A stretch of 64,000 nt of DNA from Microbacterium algeriense (lineage in GTDB: Bacteria; Actinomycetota; Actinomycetes; Actinomycetales; Microbacteriaceae), in contig NZ_WAAO01000001.1 of NCBI RefSeq assembly GCF_008868005.1, forward strand, positions 930,001-994,000, read 5' to 3'. The translations under genes were made by a program, and so were the position numbers. The notes under the pieces were generated by a model. The model made no database searches. It saw only the letters and a program-made list of their open reading frames with translations, and was not told where the DNA came from. Positions within the stretch are counted from its first letter, which is position 1. Every line of letters starts with the position of its first letter. Of this stretch, positions 1-6,390 are shown piece by piece.

Positions 1-1017
1 GTACTGCACCAGGTGCGCGTACTCGTGCATCTCCCGCTCGGTCTCCGTGAGCTCCTCGCCCGCGGCGACCCTGGCGTCCAGCGCCCGCTCGATCTTCACC
101 GACTCGCGGAACGCCGTCATGTCGCACCGCATCTCCTCCAGCGAGTAGAGGAAGAACGGCATCCGCTGCTTGATCATGAACGGGTCGAAGGGCAGGTCCC
201 CGCGCATGTGAGTGCGGTCGTGGATGATGTCCCACATCACGAAGGTCTTCTCGGCGACCTCCTGATCCTCCAGCATCGCCGCAGCGCGCTCCGGGAGGTC
301 GAGGTTGGTGATCTCCGAGGCCGCACGGACCACGCGGCGGTAGCGGGCGGCCTCCCGGTCCTGGAAGATCGCGCCCCAGGTGAAGGTCGGGATCTCGCGC
401 ATGGCGACGGTCTCCGGGAACAGCACCGCGGAGTTCGTGTCGTAGCCGGGCGTGAAGTCGACGAGCCGCAGCGAGACGAAGAGCTTGTTGCCGTAGTCGC
501 CGGCCTCGAGCGCGGCGATGAACTCCGGCCAGATGGTCTCGACGATGAGCGCCTCGACCAGGCGGTCGCTCGAGCCGTTCTGGGTGTACATCGGGAAGAC
601 GACGAGGTGGCGGATGCCGTCGACGCGGTGCTGCTGCGGCTGGAACGCCACCAGCGAGTCGAGGAAGTCCGGCACACCGAAGTCCTCCGCCGCCCAGCGC
701 TCGAAGTCGGCGACGGACGCGGCGAGGTACTCGGCGTCGTGCGGGAATGCGGGGGCGAGCGCGCGGATCGCGGCGGTGATCTCCCCGACGAGCGCGGTCG
801 CCTGGTCCTTGGTCGCCGAGCTTGTCGAAGCGCCAGGGATCGAACCGTCCTTGATCTGCAGCTCACGGATGGCGATCGCCGCCTGCTTGAGCTGCGCCCA
901 GGCGGCGGAGTTCTCCACGTCCTGCGCCTGCCCTGAGCCTGTCGAAGCGTCCTCGACGACCTCGGGTTCGCCGACGACGGCCTGGACAGCGGAACTGTTG
1001 GCGGAAACGAGGGACAT
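1..1017 (-). CDS. DUF6421-family protein (C-terminal part cut off by window edge)
   Basis: Function unknown. Reads leftward from ATG at 1017 for 339 codons with no stop before base 1, so the C-terminal part is missing. I recognise the sequence, from memory, as the actinobacterial DUF6421 family (usually about 450-470 aa). A His/Asp-rich stretch MWDIIHDRTHMRGDLPFDP near residue 290 could be a metal or substrate site, but this is only a guess. The start is set by a GGAGG ribosome site 5 nt upstream (complement of 1023-1027). The N-terminal 70 residues look poorly conserved and contain two in-frame copies of a REP-like repeat, read as ASTGSGQ and ASTSSAT. The gene is divergent from an Lrp-type regulator, with an inverted repeat between them, so Lrp control is likely. 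Confidence 0.7.
   Translation of the reverse strand, partial: MSLVSANSSAVQAVVGEPEVVEDASTGSGQAQDVENSAAWAQLKQAAIAIRELQIKDGSIPGASTSSATKDQATALVGEITAAIRALAPAFPHDAEYLAASVADFERWAAEDFGVPDFLDSLVAFQPQQHRVDGIRHLVVFPMYTQNGSSDRLVEALIVETIWPEFIAALEAGDYGNKLFVSLRLVDFTPGYDTNSAVLFPETVAMREIPTFTWGAIFQDREAARYRRVVRAASEITNLDLPERAAAMLEDQEVAEKTFVMWDIIHDRTHMRGDLPFDPFMIKQRMPFFLYSLEEMRCDMTAFRESVKIERALDARVAAGEELTETEREMHEYAHLVQY
816..832. repeat. REP-like motif inside DUF6421 gene, copy 1
   Basis: CCGAGCTTGTCGAAGCG, a variant of the (C)CTGAGCCTGTCGAAG motif that is scattered through Microbacteriaceae genomes (recalled, not searched). It lies in frame in the DUF6421 gene and is translated as part of GASTSSAT. The related copies in this window are at 931-948, 46306-46323 and 48553-48570. 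Confidence 0.55.
931..948. repeat. REP-like motif inside DUF6421 gene, copy 2
   Basis: CCCTGAGCCTGTCGAAGC is the closest match in the window to the common motif. On the coding (minus) strand it reads GCTTCGACAGGCTCAGGG and adds the residues ASTGSG near residue 24 of the DUF6421 protein. Confidence 0.65.
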
Positions 1018-1048
1018 CGGAACCTCCGATCGCGGGAAATGACGGAAA

Positions 1049-1069
1049 GATTCCGGCAATAACGGAATC
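1049..1069. promoter_or_regulatory. Inverted repeat between DUF6421 gene and lrp-type gene (probable operator)
   Basis: Perfect 7-bp arms GATTCCG (1049-1055) and CGGAATC (1063-1069) separated by 7 AT-rich bases. It sits in the 72-bp divergent intergenic region, just upstream of a -10 like TAATCT (1077-1082) that ends 7 nt before the regulator ATG at 1090. The size and place fit an Lrp/AsnC autoregulatory site that could also control the DUF6421 gene. Binding is inferred. Confidence 0.55.
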
Positions 1070-1089
1070 CTGACGATAATCTTACAGCT

Positions 1090-1545
1090 ATGGATGATTC
1101 TGTCGACCGCGCGATCCTGGCCGCGATCTCCCGAGACGGCCGCGCCACGCTCTCCCAGCTGTCCGATGCGGTGGGCCTGTCGGTGTCGGCCGTGCAGTCA
1201 CGGCTGCGGCGCCTGGAGACGCGCGGTGTGATCAGCGGCTACCGGGCGATCCTCGACCCGGAGCAGGTGGGCACACCCCTGTCCGCCTTCATCGAGATCA
1301 CCCCGCTCGACCCGGCGCAGCCGGACAACGCCCCCGAGCTCCTGGAGCACCTCGATGCGATCGAGGCCTGCCACTCCATCGCGGGAGACGCGAGCTACAT
1401 GCTGTTCGTCCGCGTGCCGACGCCGCGGGCGCTCGAGGAGCTCGTCCGAGACGTGCGTCTGGCCGCCAATGTGAGCACGCGCACCACCGTGGTGCTGCAG
1501 ACCTACTACGAGCACCGGCCGATCATCCCCGTCGCCGCCGAATAG
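1090..1545 (+). CDS. Lrp/AsnC-family transcriptional regulator
   Basis: A 151-aa protein of the usual Lrp/AsnC length (about 150 aa). Residues 1-60 form the winged helix-turn-helix (VDRAILAAISRDGRATLSQL... VQSRLRRLETRGVI). Residues 65-145 form the RAM/AsnC ligand-binding and oligomerisation domain, with the G-D-A-S-Y turn (IAGDASYMLFVRV) that lines the amino-acid pocket in family members. It is divergent from the DUF6421 gene and probably regulates it and itself through the palindrome at 1049-1069. TAATCT ends 7 nt before the ATG and there is no Shine-Dalgarno, so the mRNA is probably leaderless. The effector is unknown; amino acids are typical of the family. Confidence 0.9.
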   Translation: MDDSVDRAILAAISRDGRATLSQLSDAVGLSVSAVQSRLRRLETRGVISGYRAILDPEQVGTPLSAFIEITPLDPAQPDNAPELLEHLDAIEACHSIAGDASYMLFVRVPTPRALEELVRDVRLAANVSTRTTVVLQTYYEHRPIIPVAAE

Positions 1546-1552
1546 TCGAGGC

Positions 1553-2578
1553 TCAGAGCACCGCGCCCACCATCGCCTCGCCGAGCGGTGTCCGCAGGTG
1601 GAGCATGCGTGCCCCGTCGCGTTCGCTGGTGACGAGCCCCGCGCCGCGGAGGACGGCGAGGTGGTGCGAGGCGGTCGAGACGGCGATGCCGGCGTCGACG
1701 GCCACTTGCGACGTGGTGCGCGCCGTGCCGGCCGCCAGGAGGATGCCGCCGCGGACCGCGCCCAGCAGCGCACCCAGCGCGGCGGCGATGTCGGCGCTGT
1801 CGCGGGCCCACCCGGCTGTGACGCCGCGCGCCGGATAGAAGAGCGTCGGCTGCGCCGGTGGCTCGGTGAGGACCATGCATCCCCACGACGACATGACCGA
1901 CGGCACCAGCACCAGCCCGCCGCCGCGGCAGTCGACCTGCTCGCTGTGGCGGCGCAACGCGACCCGCACCGCCCCTCCGCCCCACGACACCTGCGGATGC
2001 AGATCGCCCGCCATGCTCGCGATGCCTGCGGTCGCGATCGTCCGCGAACGGACGGCGACGTCGGCGCGCAGGAGACGCTCGAGCTGCGGCCAGACCGGCG
2101 AGAGGGCGGCATCCCACACCGCGGCCCAGGCGTCGGCGATCATCCCCCGGGCTCGCGCGGGATGCTCCCGCATCTCCCGCAGCGCCTGCTGTCGGGCTCC
2201 CGCCGAGCGCCGCACCATCTTGCCGAAGTCGACGCGCATCGGATCGAGCGGTGCGGCGCGCAGCTCGTCGAGTTCGATCTCGGGTGTGAGGTCCCAGCGG
2301 GGCGCCGTGGTCAGGAAGTCCGGCAGGTAGCCGTCGTCGCCGACCACCGTGGCGAGGAGCGCGAAGTCGTCGCGCGGGAGGCGATCCCGCACCGCGCGCA
2401 GCCAGCCCCACTGCAGCGGGTGGGCGGCGGGCCTGCGCAGCACCCGGACCGCGTGCGCCAGTTCGTGCCCGGGGGAGATGCCGAATCGCACCGCCTCGAC
2501 ATCCCCGGGGCTGAGGTGGAACTCGACCCGATGGTCCGGGTGCTCGACGCCCTCGACCGGGCCGGAGTTTCGATCCAC
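1553..2578 (-). CDS. ArsR-type winged-helix regulator with DUF5937-like N-terminal region
   Basis: A 341-aa protein. The C-terminal 80 residues are a winged helix (TSQVAVDAGIAVSTASHHLA, then VLRGAGLVTSERDGARMLHL), typical of ArsR-type repressors. The N-terminal 250 residues resemble the DUF5937 region of actinobacterial regulators (recalled). GTG at 2578 is the only start: an in-frame TAG stop lies four codons upstream. TAGAGT (2585-2590 on the complement) ends 6 nt before the GTG, so the mRNA should be leaderless. A 24-bp palindrome (2565-2588) covers both the -10 and the start codon, a strong sign of autorepression. It is divergent from a cupin gene, probably its target. The stop lies 8 bp from the end of the convergent lrp-type gene. 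Confidence 0.8.
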   Translation of the reverse strand: MDRNSGPVEGVEHPDHRVEFHLSPGDVEAVRFGISPGHELAHAVRVLRRPAAHPLQWGWLRAVRDRLPRDDFALLATVVGDDGYLPDFLTTAPRWDLTPEIELDELRAAPLDPMRVDFGKMVRRSAGARQQALREMREHPARARGMIADAWAAVWDAALSPVWPQLERLLRADVAVRSRTIATAGIASMAGDLHPQVSWGGGAVRVALRRHSEQVDCRGGGLVLVPSVMSSWGCMVLTEPPAQPTLFYPARGVTAGWARDSADIAAALGALLGAVRGGILLAAGTARTTSQVAVDAGIAVSTASHHLAVLRGAGLVTSERDGARMLHLRTPLGEAMVGAVL

Positions 2579-2588
2579 ATCGAAACTC
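2565..2588. promoter_or_regulatory. Palindromic operator over the start of the ArsR-type gene
   Basis: Perfect 10-bp arms GAGTTTCGAT (2565-2574) and ATCGAAACTC (2579-2588) around CCAC. It overlaps the -10 hexamer and the GTG start of the regulator at 2578 and lies 35 bp before the cupin ATG. It is expected to bind the adjacent regulator and control both genes. Confidence 0.7.
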
Positions 2589-2623
2589 TAGGGAGCGGTC
2601 GACGTGCTGTCGAGACTGGACCC

Positions 2624-2989
2624 ATGAACAGCAGCTCGCTCTCCTCCGGCGTCGTCGTCCCCGGCGCCGAGATCCGGATCGGCACGGGGCGCAGTCGACG
2701 ATTCGTCGGCGCGGAGCACGGCGCGGCGGTCTCCTACTTCTGGGTGGAGAATCAGCCGGGAGAGGGGCCGGGGCTGCATTGGCACCCCTACCCGGAGACC
2801 TGGGTCGTCGTCGAAGGCGTTGCCTCGATCACCGTGGGCGAGGAGACTTTCCTGGCCGGCGCGGGCGACACCGCGACAGGTCCGGCGTTCGTCCCCCACC
2901 GCTTCGTCAATGCGGGTGACGGCGAGCTCAGGATCCTCGGCATCCACGCGTCCCCCACCATCATCCAGACCTTCCTCGACGAGGACTGA
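2624..2989 (+). CDS. Cupin-domain protein
   Basis: A 121-aa single-domain cupin. It shows the first cupin motif as HWHPYPETWVVVEG (two His and one Glu as metal ligands, residues about 47-60) and the second as GPAFVPHRFVNAGDGELRIL (third His ligand). This is a small jelly-roll protein that probably binds a metal; enzyme or sensor roles are both possible. ATG at 2624 was chosen because the upstream frame is shadow sequence and GAGACT + 6 nt precedes it (near-consensus leaderless promoter). It is divergent from the ArsR-type regulator and probably cotranscribed with the DUF4287 gene 16 bp downstream. Confidence 0.85.
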   Translation: MNSSSLSSGVVVPGAEIRIGTGRSRRFVGAEHGAAVSYFWVENQPGEGPGLHWHPYPETWVVVEGVASITVGEETFLAGAGDTATGPAFVPHRFVNAGDGELRILGIHASPTIIQTFLDED

Positions 2990-3005
2990 CCCACCAGGAG
3001 CACCC

Positions 3006-3296
3006 GTGTCCTTCCAGGCATACCTCGACAACATCGAGACCAAGACCGGCCTCACGCCGCGCCAGTTCATCGACCTCGCTGCCGAGAAGGGGTTCGACAG
3101 CACCACCAAGGCGGCTCCCATCGTCGCCTGGCTCAAGGAGGACTATCAGCTCGGTCAGGGCCATGCCATGGCGCTCGTCCACGTGATCACCAAGGGGCCG
3201 CAGATCAGCGACAAGCACGTGGGCAGCGGCGGCACGCACGCCGATGCGTCGAACACACTGTGGCTCGACGGCAAGGACACCAACCCCGACCGCTGA
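3006..3296 (+). CDS. DUF4287-domain protein
   Basis: A 96-aa cytosolic protein that matches the DUF4287 family throughout: FQAYLDNIETKTGLTPRQF at the start, then an LKEDYQLGQGHAMALVHVI block and a polar tail. Biochemical role unknown. It starts at GTG 3006 with AGGAG 6 nt upstream. It follows the cupin gene by 16 bp, so the pair is probably one operon under the ArsR-type regulator. Confidence 0.85.
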   Translation: MSFQAYLDNIETKTGLTPRQFIDLAAEKGFDSTTKAAPIVAWLKEDYQLGQGHAMALVHVITKGPQISDKHVGSGGTHADASNTLWLDGKDTNPDR

Positions 3297-3347
3297 GCCC
3301 GCCCCCGCGGACGAGGGCGCATCGGCGCGACGACTAGGATTCCGTGG

Positions 3348-4322
3348 GTGGCAGCATCCTCTCAGCGCAAGAAGAAGAACCGGCGCGCCCAGCGCACGAC
3401 GAGCCGCACGAGCGGCAATCCGGCCAGGCGCCCTGTGGTCGAGGCGGGTCCGGTGACGGCATCCGACTGGATCGGCGCGGCGCGACTGCGCACCCTCCCG
3501 CTCGCGATCGCCCCCGTGGTCATCGGCACGGGAGCGGCGCGCAGCACGGGGCCCGAGTTCCACTGGGTCATCGCGCTCGCGTGCCTCGCTGTGGCCGTGC
3601 TGCTGCAGATCGGCGTGAACTTCACGAACGACTACAGCGACGGCGTGCGGGGAACGGACGCCCACCGCGTCGGCCCGGCCCGGCTCACCGCCTCCGGCCG
3701 AGTGCGGCCGCGCACGGTGCTCATCATCGGGCTGATCTTCTTCGCCCTCGCCGCCCTGGTCGGACTCGCGATCGTGGTGCGGACAGGGCAGTGGTGGATG
3801 CTGGCCGTCGGTGCCGCGTGCATCGTCGCCGCCTGGTTCTACACCGGAGGCAAGCGCCCGTACGGCTACTACGGCCTGGGCGAGGTGTTCGTGTTCGTGT
3901 TCTTCGGGCTCGTCGCGACGCTCGGCACCACGTGGGTGCAGATCTTCGACCTGCCGCAGCAGGCGTGGCTGGGCGCGATCGCCGCCGGGCTGTTCGCGTG
4001 CGCGGTGCTGCTCGCCAACAACCTGCGTGACATCGACCAGGATCGCGAGGTCGGCAAGCGCACGCTCACGGTCCTGATCGGCCGCAGAGCGACCCAGGTG
4101 CTGTTCACCCTGTTCGTGCTCGCCCCGTTCGGCATCGCCGTGCTGCTCGCGCTGCTGTTCCCGATCGCGTGGATCTCGCTCCTCGCGCTGCTGGCCGGGC
4201 TCCCCGCGATCCTGATCGTGTGGACCTACCGTCAGCCCAAGGAGCTGGTCACCGCCCTCGCCCTGACCTCCCTGACGTCCCTGCTGTACGCCGTCGCCCT
4301 CTTCTGGGCCTTCGCCGGCTGA
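3348..4322 (+). CDS. menA: 1,4-dihydroxy-2-naphthoate polyprenyltransferase MenA
   Basis: Membrane UbiA-family enzyme that joins a polyprenyl chain to 1,4-dihydroxy-2-naphthoate, giving demethylmenaquinone. Length 324 aa. A basic N terminus is followed by about eight membrane segments from residue 40. The first prenyl-diphosphate/Mg motif is NDYSDGVRGTD (about residue 93) and the second is NNLRDIDQDREVGKRT (about 225). The GTG at 3348 lies 7 nt after TAGGAT (3335-3340), which suggests a leaderless message. Its pathway partners menD, menF and menG lie 22-27 kb to the right, and the DUF4229 gene beside it is a common menA neighbour. Confidence 0.95.
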   Translation: MAASSQRKKKNRRAQRTTSRTSGNPARRPVVEAGPVTASDWIGAARLRTLPLAIAPVVIGTGAARSTGPEFHWVIALACLAVAVLLQIGVNFTNDYSDGVRGTDAHRVGPARLTASGRVRPRTVLIIGLIFFALAALVGLAIVVRTGQWWMLAVGAACIVAAWFYTGGKRPYGYYGLGEVFVFVFFGLVATLGTTWVQIFDLPQQAWLGAIAAGLFACAVLLANNLRDIDQDREVGKRTLTVLIGRRATQVLFTLFVLAPFGIAVLLALLFPIAWISLLALLAGLPAILIVWTYRQPKELVTALALTSLTSLLYAVALFWAFAG

Positions 4323-4349
4323 CCCGCCCCTCGCATCCCGCGATTCCCC

Positions 4350-4368
4350 GCACAACTTCGGAGATTCG
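4350..4368. repeat. Solo copy of the GCACAACTTCGGAGAT repeat
   Basis: GCACAACTTCGGAGATTCG, identical to the left arm of the inverted-repeat unit at 4562-4644. No matching right arm follows before the next unit. Lies 28 bp after the menA stop. Confidence 0.7.
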
Positions 4369-4390
4369 CCGCGACATGCCGGGACTCCCC

Positions 4391-4473
4391 GCACAACTTC
4401 GGAGATCCGCCGCGAGACGCCGGGGTGAAGGATGGATGCCGCGGCGTGTCGTCCCGGATCTCCGAAGTTGTGC
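4391..4473. repeat. Inverted-repeat unit A (83 bp)
   Basis: Left arm GCACAACTTCGGAGATCCG (4391-4409) and right arm CGGATCTCCGAAGTTGTGC (4455-4473) are perfect 19-bp complements. A GC-rich centre can extend the stem (CGCCGCG against CGCGGCG). Together with unit B this fills the 390-bp gap between menA and the DUF4229 gene; I see no gene there. It could act as a convergent terminator or be a mobile REP-type element. Confidence 0.8.
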
Positions 4474-4561
4474 AGGCCGGGCGGGGCCGTGCGGAGCGGG
4501 AGGGGCCGACGGGGCGGGCCAGCTCGTGCCGGGGGCGGAGCGGGCCGGCGGGAATGCCGCG

Positions 4562-4644
4562 GCACAACTTCGGAGATTCGCCGCGACATGCCGGGGCGAA
4601 GGGTGGATGCCGCGGCGTGTCGTCCCGGATCTCCGAAGTTGTGC
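4562..4644. repeat. Inverted-repeat unit B (83 bp)
   Basis: The same architecture and exactly the same length as unit A. Arms are at 4562-4580 and 4626-4644 with one mismatch at arm position 17. The GC-rich sequence after each unit is also similar (GGCGGGGCCGTGCGGAGCGGG at 4480 and 4650), so a segment of about 170 bp appears to be tandemly duplicated. Confidence 0.8.
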
Positions 4645-4712
4645 GTGGCGGGCGGGGCCGTGCGGAGCGGGCGGGGCCGGGCGGGGCAGGTCGGCGGGAG
4701 GGGCCGGGGTGG

Positions 4713-5024
4713 TCAGGGGCGGGTGGGGGAGTCGCCGTCGGAGGCGGGGGGCTCGGCGTCGATGACCGCGTCCTCGGTCTCGGCGTCGGCCTGGGCGCCG
4801 GTCGTGCGGGCCTCGCGGCGTTCGTGAAGACGCGCCGAGGCGTCCGTGAGAGGTGCACGCAGGAACAGCATCGAGATGCTGACGCCGATCAGGGCGGCGA
4901 AGATCGCAGCGAGCCACCAGAGCTCGCGGAAGATCGGGAAGAAGAGCCAGAGGATGGCGAGCGGGACGAGGAATGCCAGCAGCCGCAGCACGGAGTAGAC
5001 GAGGAGGGGTGCGGACTTCTTCAC
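4713..5024 (-). CDS. DUF4229-domain membrane protein
   Basis: A 103-aa integral membrane protein with two hydrophobic helices (about residues 8-30 and 34-54) and an acidic, proline-rich cytoplasmic tail. It matches the DUF4229 family, which often sits beside menA in Actinobacteria; role unknown. GTG start at 5024; TAGACT (complement of 5031-5036) ends 6 nt before it, with a GGGAGG between, so it is probably leaderless. It converges on menA across the repeat block. Confidence 0.85.
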   Translation of the reverse strand: MKKSAPLLVYSVLRLLAFLVPLAILWLFFPIFRELWWLAAIFAALIGVSISMLFLRAPLTDASARLHERREARTTGAQADAETEDAVIDAEPPASDGDSPTRP

Positions 5025-5033
5025 CCTCCCAGT

Positions 5034-5981
5034 CTACGTTCGCCGAGGCGAGGGGTCCGTGCGCCCGCCGTCGATTCCGAGGCGGGAGAAGGGGATGCCC
5101 CGGACGACCCGGTGCCAGGGGTGCTCTCCCAGGGACCAGAGCAGGCGGGCGTCGGGGTCGAGGGCGAGGTCCTCGCATCCGACCGGCAGGGGTACGCGGT
5201 CGTGTCGCAGCGCGTCACGACCACCGCTCCACAGGGTGCCGGGTCGCAGGTCGTCGGACTGGGACACGAAGTAGCGGTCGCCCCAGCGGACGACTCCCTG
5301 CATGCGCGGTATCGCCGGGGCGAAGCGGTCGACCTCGACGAAACCGGAGCTCGTCGTCGCGCCCTCGTCCTCCGGGAGGGCGAACTCGCCGATGCGTCCG
5401 CTGTCGTCGGTGCGGTGCTCTCCGATGAGCACGCGCGGCACGGGGGTGCCGTCGTCCGCGAACACCCGACCGAGATACGAGCAGCGCAGGGCCACCGGAT
5501 GCACGCGGGTGCGCACCGCGACGAGCGCGGTCGTCCGTCCGCCGCGGCGTCGGCTGCCCCCCACGCGTTGCGCGACCGCACCGCGGACCTTCCGGATGCC
5601 GCCCAGGTCGAACTCCCAGATGCCGCGACCCGTCGCGGCGACGAACAGTCGATCGCCGAACCAGGCGAGACCACCGGCGTGGATGGGGGCCGGCTGCAGC
5701 TCCCCCTCCTCATCCGTGAGCGCGAGCAGCACGTCGAGGTGTCGGGAGCGCTCGAGGTCGACGAACGTGACGCGCGAGGCGAGGTGCACGCCGTCCAGTC
5801 TCTGCCGGAACCAGCTGACGGCCACGGTGCGGCGGCCCTGCCACGTGCCGAGGTCGATGCCCTGCGGGTACCAGCGCCGGGTCCAGGTCCGCGCACTGAG
5901 CCACCGCAGGTCGACCGTGTCGCGCTGCCGGTGCCGCACCGGGCGCCAGGTCGATCCGAAGGGCCAGAGCATGCCCTCCAT
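5034..5981 (-). CDS. Hypothetical protein, probable beta-propeller-like fold
   Basis: About 315 aa from ATG at 5981. Not recognised. Features are repeated W/D-G-bearing segments (IHAGGLAWFGDRLFVAATG, MQGVVRWGDRYFVSQ, LDPDARLLWSLGEHPWHR), suggestive of a secreted-type or cytoplasmic beta-propeller, but no signal peptide or membrane helix is visible. The open frame extends to 6251, with an ATG at 6068, but the codons between 5982 and 6068 are rare-rich (ATA, AGA, AGG) and unlike the rest, so the shorter start is preferred. A 19-bp palindrome lies 74 bp upstream. The stop at 5034 is 10 bp upstream of the DUF4229 start. Confidence 0.55.
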   Translation of the reverse strand: MEGMLWPFGSTWRPVRHRQRDTVDLRWLSARTWTRRWYPQGIDLGTWQGRRTVAVSWFRQRLDGVHLASRVTFVDLERSRHLDVLLALTDEEGELQPAPIHAGGLAWFGDRLFVAATGRGIWEFDLGGIRKVRGAVAQRVGGSRRRGGRTTALVAVRTRVHPVALRCSYLGRVFADDGTPVPRVLIGEHRTDDSGRIGEFALPEDEGATTSSGFVEVDRFAPAIPRMQGVVRWGDRYFVSQSDDLRPGTLWSGGRDALRHDRVPLPVGCEDLALDPDARLLWSLGEHPWHRVVRGIPFSRLGIDGGRTDPSPRRT

Positions 5982-6054
5982 CGTCGCCCATCTCGACCAG
6001 GGGCGCGAACCCGCGGCGGCGGCCCGAGGCCTCCTGGTGCGCGATCTGCGCCGA

Positions 6055-6073
6055 GTAACATGTATCATGTTAC
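6055..6073. promoter_or_regulatory. Palindrome GTAACATG-TAT-CATGTTAC, probable operator
   Basis: Perfect 8-bp arms around TAT, AT-rich in an otherwise about 70% GC stretch. Located between the hypothetical gene (start 5981, minus strand) and the hairpin region/glycan locus. The form resembles TetR- or MarR-type sites. No regulator gene lies next to it, so the cognate factor is unknown. Confidence 0.55.
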
Positions 6074-6157
6074 TTGTGGTCGTGACCCTCTCAAGGGAAG
6101 CGCACGACCGGAGAGACGTCTCGGGGCCGGCTGATGGGGGTTGGCGGGTCCCGCGAC

Positions 6158-6256
6158 GATGAGGCCACCTTCGGGCGGTCTCATCCCGAACGCCTCGCGT
6201 TCGGCAGTGCGATGCACTGGGAGGTGTGGTCCCGTTCGGGTGCGGGGCCACACCTC
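6158..6256 (+). ncRNA. Candidate structured RNA: four tandem hairpins before the glycan locus
   Basis: Four back-to-back stems on the plus strand. H1 6158-6185: GATGAGGCC against GGTCTCATC with an inner CC/GG pair and a UUCG tetraloop. H2 6186-6204: CCGAACGC/GCGTTCGG, loop CTC. H3 6205-6219: CAGTGC/GCACTG, loop GAT. H4 6221-6256: GAGGTGTGG(T)CCCG against CGGG(G)CCACACCTC, loop TTCGGGTG. The UUCG loop favours plus-strand transcription, toward the glycosyltransferase gene at 6391. No T-tract follows, so it is not a plain terminator. The rest of the 409-bp gap (5982-6390) shows no gene. It may be a 5' leader element or a small RNA; expression is not shown. Confidence 0.5.
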
Positions 6257-6390
6257 AACGCCGCCCCGTCTCACGCTCCTGCCTCCGGGCGTCCGGTGCC
6301 CGCCGCGAAACCCGGTGTTCACCTCCGCGTCGCCATCCGGCAAGGCGCTCCTGACACCATCCCCGGACACCACCTGTCCCCGGGAGCCCT

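Noticed and set aside
2961..4589. Long minus-strand open frame over the DUF4287 and menA genes
   Set aside because: Its translation is Arg/Gly/His-rich low-complexity sequence with no domain, and both plus-strand genes are well supported.
5982..6251. Longer N terminus for the gene ending at 5034
   Set aside because: Codons here are rare-rich, the frame crosses the palindrome at 6055-6073, and the residues look like random Arg/Ser-rich translation. ATG 5981 is preferred, though ATG 6068 cannot be excluded.
6158..6256. Possible 5S rRNA or 5S pseudogene
   Set aside because: One stretch (GGTCTCATCCCGAAC) resembles the conserved 5S loop region, and GGGAGGTGTGG follows, but the flanking helices and length do not fit 5S. 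The four local hairpins explain the sequence better.
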